A DNA stretch of 7,367 bases from Saprospiraceae bacterium (GCA_013001805.1 JABDLW010000121.1:1-7367); one strand, 5' to 3'; shown: positions 1-7,093, numbered from the stretch's first letter. Made by a program: numbers and translations. The notes: generated from the sequence alone by a model not told the origin.

Positions 1-208
1 AAGTGCCATCATACCTTCCATCCCATCCCGAGGAGGGAAAATCACGGCTCACAAACTCCTCATTGTCATTTCCGAATACGATATTTCCCCAGCGATCAAA
101 TACCCGGATGCCCAAAATTCTCCGAACTCCCGGTCCTGAATATACCTGCCAAAGATCATTTATCCCGTCATTGTTGGGAGTAAAACCATTAGGTATAAAA
201 ACCAGTCT
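1..208 (-). other. Type IX secretion C-terminal sorting domain (CHU_C / gliding motility-associated, type B), truncated by window edge
   Basis: Residues from about 1366 onward of the surface protein read VFIPNGFTPNNDGINDLW, then GIRVFDRWGNIVF and SSGWDGRYDGT. The FxPNxFTPNxDGxND and VFDRWGxxVF motifs are hallmarks of the gliding motility-associated C-terminal domain. In the Bacteroidota this family acts as a type IX sorting signal, recognised after Sec export. The final strands, typically containing a PxGxYxY motif and a closing basic residue, should lie just left of the window. Confidence 0.93.
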
Positions 209-3200
209 GGCCTTATCCACCTGTATCAGTATTTCATCGGTACCCTCACACCCATTTACGTCGATTACGGTGAGCTCATATTGTTGGGTTTCAAAGGGAT
301 GGGCAAACGGATCGGCACAATTCATGCAAGATAATGATTCCACAGGAGTCCAAATATATGTGTCCACCGGTGAAGGTCCGGATACCTCCGGATTTATTTG
401 CACACTATCACCCAGGGCAACACTAAGGTCCATACCCAGGTCGACATCAATCGCAGAAGGTTCTGAAATAAAGATCATCGTATCCAGCTTACATCCACGA
501 TTGTCAAATATGGTAACAAGATGATCGCCAGCAAAAACCGGCACCTCGGAATCAAGACTTTGGGTAGGTCCGTTATCAACCGAGAAAGCATAATCAGACC
601 CGGTACCGCCACTCACATTATTTACGGTAATGACGGTTTGGAAACCACTACAAATTGGTTCAGCCGGAGCGGGCACATTACCTTGCAAAGCAGCAGGCTC
701 TATGATCGTATGTGAGATCATGCCCGTGCAGCCTTTGCTATCGGTCAGAACAATGTCATAGGTTCCGGCACTCAGATTAGCTGCCGAAAGTGTATTAGAT
801 GCTCCCCCGGAAGACCATACAATCGTTGGCGCCGCATCTTGGTTACCTCCCTCCCAAATCAAACCTATCTGACCATCGCTGTCACCGAAACACCGGATGT
901 CCTGAGTGAGCGTCGAATCAATAGAAAGTGTCAAGACTTCCGGTTCCCTGATTTCAAATGTCAAGGGTACAGTACAGGCTGTGTCACTGGATTCTGTGAC
1001 GAGCACATCGTAAGTACCCGGAGTGAGATTTTGGATTGAGCTGCTGCCGGTAGCCATTTCCGAAGTGCCCGTGGACCAGGCAAAATCAAAAAGACCACCC
1101 CTCCCACTAGCAGTCACCAACACCATGCCGTCGGCATCGCCATTGCAACTGACGTTAGTTGTGTCGACCATGACACTTATTTTTTCGGGAAACTGGACAT
1201 TGACCAGGCTATCATAAATGATACAACCGGTCACACGATCCCTCACTTCAAATGTGTAAATGCCATTCTGACTGACAGAGATGAAAGGCCCGGAAGTGAG
1301 TGTGTCATTTAGTGAGGTCCAAATATAGTTTGTTGGCCCGGAATAGTTGGTCATATGATTGAAAATGATGCCACTATCCGGTTCATTGCAATTAGACCGG
1401 GGTGAAAACTGCATCGGACGAATGATAGCGACGTCAATGACCGGATCCATGATTTGGACGGAGTCAACGACAGTACAATTGCCCATCGCCGAAGTCTGAG
1501 TCACTGAAACGGTATAAGTGCCTTCTTTCAGGTTTGAGATCGTTTCGGAAGTTGCACCGGTAGACCAAAGGATCGAATTACCCGTAAGGTCTCCGGAAAC
1601 GGTTAGCTGTGCCACACTATCTCCCCGGCACACATTAGCCTGGTCCAACACAGTAAAAATACTGGGGCCGGAGGCCATAGTAAAGACCGTAGAATCACTA
1701 CATCCATTAGCGTCTTCCACATACACGCTAAATTCACCATCCGGCAGACCCATGATACTGGAGGTACGGCTGATAAACGAATCTCTTCCTTCCCCTACAT
1801 CATACCATCTGAAGATATAGGAGGCACGGGGAGGGTCAAATGGAGTCCCACCAATCACTGACTCGGCAAAACCAAGATCGATGCGGCCGTTCTGTCCCGC
1901 GGGACAGCTGGGTTGACTGATGAATCGCTGTAGGTCCTGAGTGATGAGTTGTAAGGGTTGCGGATCAGCAACGATGAAAGTTGTGTCAATTGAGCAAGTA
2001 CCGTCGGTGATAGTAACACTATGCATACCAGGTCGAACCATAGTTGCAATAGATGTTGTATCCATTGTGGTAACCACGGTTTGTGGGTCTGTAGACCAGG
2101 CGAAGACCGGACCAACTTTATTGAGATCGATTAAAACGCTTATTCCGATATATGCGTCATTCGTGCCGGAACAACTCGGTTTACTGATGGAATCTACCTG
2201 AATTTGCATGTTTTTTGAAGCTCCGAGAGAAATGGTGTCTTCAACAGTGCATAGCCCATTCGACAAGGTAAGGTAATAGTCTCCAGCCTGCAAGTTGTTA
2301 AATGTCATGGGGGAAGTAGCCATAAATGTCCGTGGATTTCCGTCCGGTCCTGTCCAGGTCCAGGAAAAGTCACCGGGAGGATTACCCACAACTTCCATGG
2401 TAATGGAACCGGTTCTGTCTCCACGACATTCAGGAAGTGTTTTAGCGACTTCCATTACTTCCAACAAACCGTCCTGTAATTCAAAGCGTGTAGTGTCGGC
2501 ACAGCCATTGCCATCCATAACAAGCAGGCGGTACGATCCCGATATCAGATCGTCAAGCACCAACGTACCATATCGGGTAAATCCCGGTCCAAACCAGGTA
2601 GTGGTATAATCTCCATCACCCCCGTTTATTGCCAGGACCTCAATACGCCCGTCATCCCCACCCATGCATGTGGGATCAAAGGTTAATGTGTCAACAGTGA
2701 TTTGATCTACGGTTAAATCAATACTGGCAAATGTCATCACTCCGGCTCCGTCAGTAATTACGATATCATAAACATCTTTAGGAACATCGACTAAGATGGT
2801 GGGTGCACCCCCGGAAATGGCACCGTCATCAAAATCAGCTCCGGAACTGCTAACATTCAAATCGTAGATGTACGGATCGTTGCCACCGTAAACCTGTAAT
2901 TGGAGATCCACGCCACCGGTTCCATTAGCGCATGCCGCGTATACTAATGTCGGGTTGGTTGGATTGGAAATTATTACGGAGCCATGCTTGATTATTACTG
3001 CCAGATCATCATTATCATCCGTCACATTTATATTAGTGGGATCATTAATGAATCTTATTTCGCTACGTGAACCAGGTGGTCCCACGGCAGTAAAACATAC
3101 GTCAAATAACACCGCACTATCCGGAAGGCTTATGGTGTTTAGACTTAATTCAAAAAATAAAAACGTCAACAATCCTTCGGCCCCTCGGGTGTCGTCATGA

Positions 3201-4303
3201 CCGGCATTTCCGCCTAATGTTGGGTGCACATTGGAGACACTGAGAAATTCAATAACTGATGGATCCCAGCCAATGGTAAAAGCCACCGAAAGAATATTAT
3301 TAAAATCCCCAACTGTGATTGGTATGCAAAAATTGGTTTCAGGCATTACTGCCGTATCACTGATGCAAAGACTGACCGGATCCTGATTGGGAACAGATAC
3401 GATGAATTCAGTGGTGCAGCCGGTAGCATCGGTCACGCGTAAAGTATAAAGACCGGCTTCAGGTACGGTGAAAGTCGTGGTCCCATCATGGGCAATCAAA
3501 GCATCAACAATCCCGGTTACACTGGGATCGTCGAGTTTGGTCAACGACACGGTATAATTACTGCCATCAAATTCAGAATAACCTCCGGCCAGCGTAAACA
3601 TGCCGGAAAGGCTCATATTGTCCGGAGTGGAAAAATTGACCAGGCTTATCTCATTGAGGTAAATGACTGCAAAAGCTTCATCGATCCGCACATTCAGACA
3701 TGATCCGTCATCAAAGGTAGGTGGTGTGGCATCAAAGTTGGTGATGGTGATGGGTGCAAACCACATTTGGCCAGCCGCTCCCCCAAAAAACTGTTCCTGG
3801 ATCTGGCCGTTATTGTGGAACACAATGTCACCTTCAAGATTGCCTCTGGCTACCCAAAAACCTTCAGCAGGGACCGGGATGTCTACCAGACATGCATCCA
3901 TGGCTGTTATATTATCCCGTTCCTGACCGGTCACAGTCGGTGGACAGCTATAAAATGCATACCCTACACCGGGATTCGTAGCCATATTGGGGTCTCCGTT
4001 AAAATCGGCATCCCCGGCATGATTGATATAGATTTGATCACCGTAACACAGTACAATTGGATCACTATCGATGCTATTACTTTGCGCACCTAAAGAACTG
4101 ATGCTTAAAATACTCCCTGCATCCATATCTGCCCCACACACACTGCGTTGCGTGCGTAATGATTCAGGTACTAATAAGACTTCTGCGTTTTGCGCTATAG
4201 CCGAGACCGATAGCAAAATAAGCCAAGCTGCAGTCAATACATTGTAGGGTCGGATCATGTACTTAAACACTTTTCTAAAAGCGGGCAAAGATATTATTCT
4301 CAT
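1..4303 (-). CDS. Giant type IX-secreted surface protein with cohesin-like domain, SprB-like repeats and C-terminal CHU_C sorting domain (3' end outside window)
   Basis: An open minus-strand frame of 1434 codons runs off the left edge without a stop. The first in-frame ATG is at 4303, five codons after an in-frame TAA and four bases after GAAGGGGG, a good ribosome binding site. An internal ATG at 4258 is a weaker alternative. Visible order: signal peptide (residues 1-37, hydrophobic core about 22-34, likely cut after SAIA before QNAEV); unrecognised N-terminal module (about 40-300); cohesin-like domain (about 310-446); a beta-rich segment (447-540); nine SprB-like repeats (about 540-1284); an Ig/PKD-like linker with CMNC at 1326-1329; and a type B sorting domain from about 1366, with FIPNGFTPNNDGIND, VFDRWGNIVF and WDGRYDG. 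Such proteins are exported by Sec, then carried across the outer membrane by the type IX system and held at the surface or released. An adhesin or matrix role is inferred; the ligand is unknown. Family members usually end a few dozen residues past this point. No frameshift is seen. Confidence 0.93.
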   Translation of the reverse strand, partial: MRIISLPAFRKVFKYMIRPYNVLTAAWLILLSVSAIAQNAEVLLVPESLRTQRSVCGADMDAGSILSISSLGAQSNSIDSDPIVLCYGDQIYINHAGDADFNGDPNMATNPGVGYAFYSCPPTVTGQERDNITAMDACLVDIPVPAEGFWVARGNLEGDIVFHNNGQIQEQFFGGAAGQMWFAPITITNFDATPPTFDDGSCLNVRIDEAFAVIYLNEISLVNFSTPDNMSLSGMFTLAGGYSEFDGSNYTVSLTKLDDPSVTGIVDALIAHDGTTTFTVPEAGLYTLRVTDATGCTTEFIVSVPNQDPVSLCISDTAVMPETNFCIPITVGDFNNILSVAFTIGWDPSVIEFLSVSNVHPTLGGNAGHDDTRGAEGLLTFLFFELSLNTISLPDSAVLFDVCFTAVGPPGSRSEIRFINDPTNINVTDDNDDLAVIIKHGSVIISNPTNPTLVYAACANGTGGVDLQLQVYGGNDPYIYDLNVSSSGADFDDGAISGGAPTILVDVPKDVYDIVITDGAGVMTFASIDLTVDQITVDTLTFDPTCMGGDDGRIEVLAINGGDGDYTTTWFGPGFTRYGTLVLDDLISGSYRLLVMDGNGCADTTRFELQDGLLEVMEVAKTLPECRGDRTGSITMEVVGNPPGDFSWTWTGPDGNPRTFMATSPMTFNNLQAGDYYLTLSNGLCTVEDTISLGASKNMQIQVDSISKPSCSGTNDAYIGISVLIDLNKVGPVFAWSTDPQTVVTTMDTTSIATMVRPGMHSVTITDGTCSIDTTFIVADPQPLQLITQDLQRFISQPSCPAGQNGRIDLGFAESVIGGTPFDPPRASYIFRWYDVGEGRDSFISRTSSIMGLPDGEFSVYVEDANGCSDSTVFTMASGPSIFTVLDQANVCRGDSVAQLTVSGDLTGNSILWSTGATSETISNLKEGTYTVSVTQTSAMGNCTVVDSVQIMDPVIDVAIIRPMQFSPRSNCNEPDSGIIFNHMTNYSGPTNYIWTSLNDTLTSGPFISVSQNGIYTFEVRDRVTGCIIYDSLVNVQFPEKISVMVDTTNVSCNGDADGMVLVTASGRGGLFDFAWSTGTSEMATGSSSIQNLTPGTYDVLVTESSDTACTVPLTFEIREPEVLTLSIDSTLTQDIRCFGDSDGQIGLIWEGGNQDAAPTIVWSSGGASNTLSAANLSAGTYDIVLTDSKGCTGMISHTIIEPAALQGNVPAPAEPICSGFQTVITVNNVSGGTGSDYAFSVDNGPTQSLDSEVPVFAGDHLVTIFDNRGCKLDTMIFISEPSAIDVDLGMDLSVALGDSVQINPEVSGPSPVDTYIWTPVESLSCMNCADPFAHPFETQQYELTVIDVNGCEGTDEILIQVDKARLVFIPNGFTPNNDGINDLWQVYSGPGVRRILGIRVFDRWGNIVFGNDNEEFVSRDFPSSGWDGRYDGT
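452..2686 (-). repeat. Nine degenerate SprB-like protein repeats, period about 80-92 residues
   Basis: Within the surface protein a unit recurs with its first cysteine at residues 546, 626, 711, 800, 892, 972, 1053, 1138 and 1218, giving steps of 80, 85, 89, 92, 80, 81, 85 and 80. The best units have the form CxGDxDGxI, then a central W (as in IVWSSG or FAWSTG), then L(x)AGTY or LTPGTYDV, then VTD or LTD followed by GC. Units at 1053 (CNGDADGMV) and 1138 (CFGDSDGQI) match the SprB repeat family best. Those at 711, 892 and 972 are more diverged. DNA identity between units is low, so this is an old protein-level repeat and not a recent DNA duplication. SprB-type repeats form extended beta-sandwich stalks; that role here is inferred. 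Confidence 0.8.
2966..3376 (-). other. Cohesin-like beta-sandwich domain in the surface protein
   Basis: Residues about 310-446 show the layout of a cohesin fold domain. An early strand (FCIPITVGDFNNILSVAF) is followed by the characteristic GWDPSVIEFLSV (compare the family's YDPxxLxFxxV), then GLLTFLFFEL, AVLFDVCFTAVG and a closing strand with GSVIIS. The length of about 137 residues fits the family. Cohesins bind dockerins in cellulosomes, but cohesin-like modules also occur widely in non-cellulosomal surface proteins. No dockerin is visible in this window, so the partner is unknown. A related CARDB- or Ig-type sandwich is the main alternative. Confidence 0.65.
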
Positions 4304-4307
4304 CAAG

Positions 4308-4315
4308 CCCCCTTC
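4308..4315 (-). promoter_or_regulatory. Ribosome binding site deciding the start of the surface protein
   Basis: On the minus strand GAAGGGGG sits four bases upstream of the ATG at 4303. It is purine-rich and well placed, and stronger than what precedes the other starts in this window except fabH. The internal ATG at 4258 is preceded by AAGTAC and has no such site, which favours 4303 and a 37-residue signal peptide. Confidence 0.6.
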
Positions 4316-4328
4316 ATTTTATCGAAAA

Positions 4329-4336
4329 CAATTATA
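4329..4336 (-). promoter_or_regulatory. Candidate -7 promoter element for the surface-protein gene
   Basis: The minus strand reads TATAATTG here, one base away from the TAnnTTTG element of Bacteroidota primary-sigma promoters, and it also contains TATAAT. A start site about seven bases downstream would give a leader of roughly 20 bases, still including the GAAGGGGG site. No TTTG -33 element is seen at the expected distance, so this is only a candidate. Confidence 0.25.
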
Positions 4337-4942
4337 TCAACGACTCCCATCGGCCTATATTGCTTTCTGATACCACGCGGTATTAATCTTAACATCACCG
4401 CTCAGACACCGGCTTCCCATCTGGTGCAGCATCGCCATTTTTGCAGTATGGATATGAGGTGCCAAGCTCTTCATCAAGGTATAATCTCCCCTCTGAACGA
4501 TTATTTGATCTGGCATTTCGTTGCCTGAACTATTTCGGAACATAGCTATTTAACATTTCTACCATTTGTCTGACACGCAGAACATTATTTACCTTCACAA
4601 CCGGCTTGCTTTTCATAGCGAGGATTAAAATGATACCTGTACCCGGCGGCTTAGCTTAATTGCATCTATGTCTCCGGTTAAACTCGGGAGGCATAATATC
4701 CATCCAACTATTTGAGTCGCTATCTTCATATCATCAGATACAACGTCAAATTTGATGCCAACAACCTGTTTTTAAGTATTTTATACATGAGAAGTCTACA
4801 TCATATCAAATACAATGGGTGAAAATCGCTTTGAAGTGTTGTGTCTCAATGTTACTCCCCATCGACATGACGGGTAAAGTAGTCTTAACGTTATCAGGCC
4901 GCCTTGTGGTACATTTTTTTTACCTTGCAGCGCAATTTTTTC

Positions 4943-4948
4943 GGAAGG
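4943..4948 (+). promoter_or_regulatory. Ribosome binding site of fabH
   Basis: GGAAGG lies three bases before the ATG at 4952. It supports that start over the in-frame TTG at 4904, which would add 16 residues (starting MWYIFFTLQ) that are not typical of the family and overlap the T-rich upstream tract. Confidence 0.55.
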
Positions 4949-4951
4949 CTT

Positions 4952-5947
4952 ATGGCACAAGTGAAGGCTAGCATAGTTGGTGTGAACGGATATACTCCTG
5001 ATTATATCCTGACTAACAAAGAACTGGAGAATCTGGTAGATACCTCCGATGAATGGATCAGCACCCGTACCGGGATAAAAGAACGACATATTCTTAAAGA
5101 ACCGGGCAAGGCCACATCAGATATGGCCGTGGAAGCGGTTAAGGGTTTGTTGCAAAAAACGGGTACCAATCCCGAAGAGATCGAACTCACGATTTGTGGA
5201 ACGGTCACTCCCGACACCGTCTTTCCTGATACAGCCAACACAATTAATCTGAAGATCGGTGCAAGTAATGCATTTGGCTTTGATGTTAATGCTGCCTGTT
5301 CCGGATTCCTTTTCTCTCTAAGTACAGGTGCCCGATTCATTGAATCTGGTCGCTATAAGAAAGTTTTAGTGGTTGGTGCCGATATGATGTCTTCGATTGT
5401 CAATTATGAAGATCGTACCACCTGCATCCTCTTTGGTGACGGGGCTGGTGCTGTACTTCTCGAAGCTTCGGAAAATGGCTATGGCCTGGAAGACGAAATA
5501 TTGCGTGGAGATGGATCAGGCAGAGACTTCCTGATTATGAAGGCGGGAGGATCCTTAAACCCACCTTCGGCGGATACCGTGGCACGCAAGGAACATTATG
5601 TTTATCAAGATGGAAGACCTGTGTTTAAAGCCGCTGTAAAAGGCATGACCAACACCGTGCAGGAAGTAATGCAACGCAACCAGTTAAGTGCACAGGATAT
5701 TGATTGGCTGGTGCCGCATCAGGCCAACAACCGCATCCTTACTTCGGTTGCGGATGCACTTGGCTTTCCTATGGACAAGGTCATGGTCAATATACACAAG
5801 TATGGAAACACCACTGCTGCCACCATTCCACTTTGTCTCTGGGAATGGGAAAACCAATTGAAGAAAGGCGACAAATTGATTCTGACTGCCTTTGGTGGGG
5901 GCTTTACCTGGGGTGCAACCTACCTTACCTGGGCATACGATTCTTAA
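4952..5947 (+). CDS. fabH: Beta-ketoacyl-ACP synthase III (FabH)
   Basis: The 331-residue protein fits the usual 315-335 residue range. It catalyses the first condensation of type II fatty-acid synthesis in the cytoplasm: acetyl-CoA (or another short acyl-CoA) plus malonyl-ACP gives a beta-ketoacyl-ACP. The Cys-His-Asn triad is intact: Cys116 in NAACSGFLF, His256 in DWLVPHQANNRI and Asn286 in HKYGNTTAA. The N-terminal thiolase-fold half carries DEWISTRTGIKER (residues 33-45), where the Trp and Arg typically contact CoA, and FGDGAGAVLL (161-170). The C-terminal half ends with LTAFGGGFTWGA (311-322), the usual closing glycine motif. The ATG at 4952 is chosen because of GGAAGG just upstream and because MAQVKASIVGVNGY is a typical N-terminus. 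It is the first gene of the cluster, followed 50 bases later by efp. No anomaly is seen in the sequence. Primer preference (straight or branched) cannot be read from it. Confidence 0.96.
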   Translation: MAQVKASIVGVNGYTPDYILTNKELENLVDTSDEWISTRTGIKERHILKEPGKATSDMAVEAVKGLLQKTGTNPEEIELTICGTVTPDTVFPDTANTINLKIGASNAFGFDVNAACSGFLFSLSTGARFIESGRYKKVLVVGADMMSSIVNYEDRTTCILFGDGAGAVLLEASENGYGLEDEILRGDGSGRDFLIMKAGGSLNPPSADTVARKEHYVYQDGRPVFKAAVKGMTNTVQEVMQRNQLSAQDIDWLVPHQANNRILTSVADALGFPMDKVMVNIHKYGNTTAATIPLCLWEWENQLKKGDKLILTAFGGGFTWGATYLTWAYDS

Positions 5948-5997
5948 CCAGGAGAGATATTTCTTGTGTTCAGTTAATAATTATTTCAATAAAATTT

Positions 5998-6564
5998 ATG
6001 GCAAACACTTCAGATATTAGAAACGGACTTTGCATCAACTGGAATGATGATATCTATTCAGTGGTAGAATTTCAACATGTGAAGCCCGGCAAGGGAAATG
6101 CTTTTGTACGCACGAAACTTAAAAGCATCTCGACCGGAAAGAATATTGACTATACTTTCCCGGCTGGTCATAAAATCGACGTGGTTAGGGTAGAACGGCG
6201 CACTTTTCAATACCTCTATAAAGATGACAGAGGCTACCATTTTATGAACAATGAGACCTTTGAACAAATTGCCATTATGCCGGAGATGATCGAAAGTGCA
6301 CAATTCTTAAAGGAAGGAGGAGAGGTTGAGATTTTGTTTCATGCTGAAAAAGAGTTGCCGCTTTCGGTAGATATGCCGCAAAACATTATATTACAGGTGA
6401 CTTATACTGAGCCGGGTGTACGCGGAGATACCGCCACAAATACTTTAAAGCCAGCCACAGTCGAAACAGGAGCAGAAATTAGAGTACCATTGTTCATAAA
6501 TGAGGGCGATTTGGTAAAAATTGATGTGAAAACTGGTGCCTATTTAGAAAGAGTAAAAGCTTAA
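5998..6564 (+). CDS. efp: Translation elongation factor P
   Basis: The 188-residue protein has the standard bacterial EF-P length. It binds between the ribosomal P and E sites and promotes peptide-bond formation at consecutive prolines. The N-terminal KOW-like domain (about 1-64) carries the loop VKPGKGNAF, with Lys32 at the tip position that is post-translationally modified in many bacteria. The two OB-type domains follow (about 65-127 and 128-188). The C-terminal domain contains KPATVETGAEIRVPLFINEG, which satisfies the EF-P signature K-x-A-x4-G-x2-[LIV]-x-V-P. The frame stays open far upstream into fabH, but the ATG at 5998 gives the canonical MANTSDIRNG start. The leader is AT-rich without a clear Shine-Dalgarno, as is common in Bacteroidota. 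The gene lies 50 bases after fabH and four bases before accB, suggesting co-transcription. The modifying enzyme is not in the window. Confidence 0.96.
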   Translation: MANTSDIRNGLCINWNDDIYSVVEFQHVKPGKGNAFVRTKLKSISTGKNIDYTFPAGHKIDVVRVERRTFQYLYKDDRGYHFMNNETFEQIAIMPEMIESAQFLKEGGEVEILFHAEKELPLSVDMPQNIILQVTYTEPGVRGDTATNTLKPATVETGAEIRVPLFINEGDLVKIDVKTGAYLERVKA

Positions 6565-6568
6565 ACCT

Positions 6569-7093
6569 ATGGATTTAAAGGAAATTTCGGAGCTGGTCAA
6601 ACTGGTGGGCAAAAGCAATCTGATCGAGCTTAAAATTAAAGATGGCGATTTTGAAATCTCCCTGCGCACAGAAAAGCACGGACTTTCCAAGTCTGAAGAA
6701 CCGGAAAAAACTTACATCGCAGCTCCACCGATTGCTCAACATCCGGTGCAGGTGCAGGCTACTCCTGCCCAACCCACTGCTACCGCACCAGATGGGGCTG
6801 GAAATGATACTGGCGAAGGAGCTGCCTCCAGTAAGGAATCCGAAACCGATAAAGATTATTTGGAAATCAAATCTCCGATGGTTGGTACGTTTTACCGGTC
6901 ATCCGGTCCGGACAAGCCTCCCTATATTAAGGTAGGCGATTCGATTAGCCAGGGTAGCGTAGTATGCATCATTGAAGCGATGAAACTATTTAACGAAATT
7001 GAATCCGAAATAACCGGAAAAGTTGTCAAGGTTATGGTCGAAGATGCTACGCCAGTTGAATATGATCAGGTATTATTTTTAGTGGAAAGATAA
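6569..7093 (+). CDS. accB: Biotin carboxyl carrier protein of acetyl-CoA carboxylase (AccB)
   Basis: This 174-residue protein carries the biotin that shuttles carboxyl groups from biotin carboxylase to the carboxyltransferase, making malonyl-CoA for fatty-acid synthesis. The N-terminal helix (MDLKEISELVKLVGKSNL) and the short strand ELKIKDGDFEISLR are typical of AccB. Residues about 38-95 form a low-complexity Pro/Ala/Gly/Ser/Glu linker. The biotinyl domain (about 97-174) opens with IKSPMVGTFYRSSGPDKPPY, including the thumb region expected in acetyl-CoA carboxylase carriers. It has EAMKLFNEIES with the biotin-accepting Lys139. The start lies four bases after the efp stop, so translational coupling is likely. 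No strong ribosome binding site is seen. The protein ends normally at LVER. Confidence 0.96.
   Translation: MDLKEISELVKLVGKSNLIELKIKDGDFEISLRTEKHGLSKSEEPEKTYIAAPPIAQHPVQVQATPAQPTATAPDGAGNDTGEGAASSKESETDKDYLEIKSPMVGTFYRSSGPDKPPYIKVGDSISQGSVVCIIEAMKLFNEIESEITGKVVKVMVEDATPVEYDQVLFLVER

Larger units (their letters stand above)
4304..4951. other. Divergent intergenic region, no convincing gene
   Basis: This 648-base stretch separates the leftward surface-protein gene from the rightward fabH cluster. Stops are frequent in all frames. The longest frame inside it (minus, 4355-4543, 62 codons) has no ribosome binding site and no recognisable family. No tRNA or rRNA could be folded or recognised. Weak signals include a TATAATTG on the minus strand at 4329-4336, which resembles the Bacteroidota -7 element TAnnTTTG with one mismatch and lies about 25 bases before the surface-protein start. 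There is also a 5+5 base inverted repeat at 4370-4383, a palindrome TAACGTTA at 4886-4893 and a run of eight T at 4914-4921 just upstream of fabH. Promoters for both directions must be here if each gene has its own, but none is clear. Confidence 0.6.

Noticed and set aside
1855..2115. Minus-strand 86-codon frame inside the surface-protein gene
   Set aside because: It is in a different frame from the long coding frame, which has clear SprB-like repeat content across the same bases.
3..4093. Multiple plus-strand open frames of 64-173 codons across the left region
   Set aside because: All lie antisense to the continuous 1434-codon surface-protein frame. They give no recognisable domains and have compositions expected of reverse-strand shadows.
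4355..4543. Minus-strand 62-codon frame in the intergenic region (MFRNSSGNEMPDQ...)
   Set aside because: It has no ribosome binding site and no recognised family, and its length is within chance for this region. It could be a decayed gene, but nothing supports that directly.
4646..4715. tRNA-like stretch (GGCTTAGCTTAATTGC resembling a D-arm)
   Set aside because: No matching acceptor stem, anticodon arm or T-loop (TTCGA) could be placed at the right distances.
4900..4925. Rho-independent terminator at the T-tract upstream of fabH
   Set aside because: No stable GC-rich hairpin precedes the T run, and no rightward gene ends nearby that would need one.
4904..4951. TTG start of fabH adding 16 residues
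   Set aside because: GGAAGG sits just before the ATG at 4952, and the family normally begins near MAQVKASIVG. The extra residues look untranslated.
4796..5340. Minus-strand frames of 97 and 112 codons overlapping fabH
   Set aside because: They are antisense shadows of fabH, which has an intact catalytic triad and full family length.
5704..5997. N-terminal extension of EF-P into fabH (286-codon frame)
   Set aside because: The frame is simply open by chance. EF-P begins canonically at 5998 with MANTSDIRNG and has the standard 188-residue length from there.
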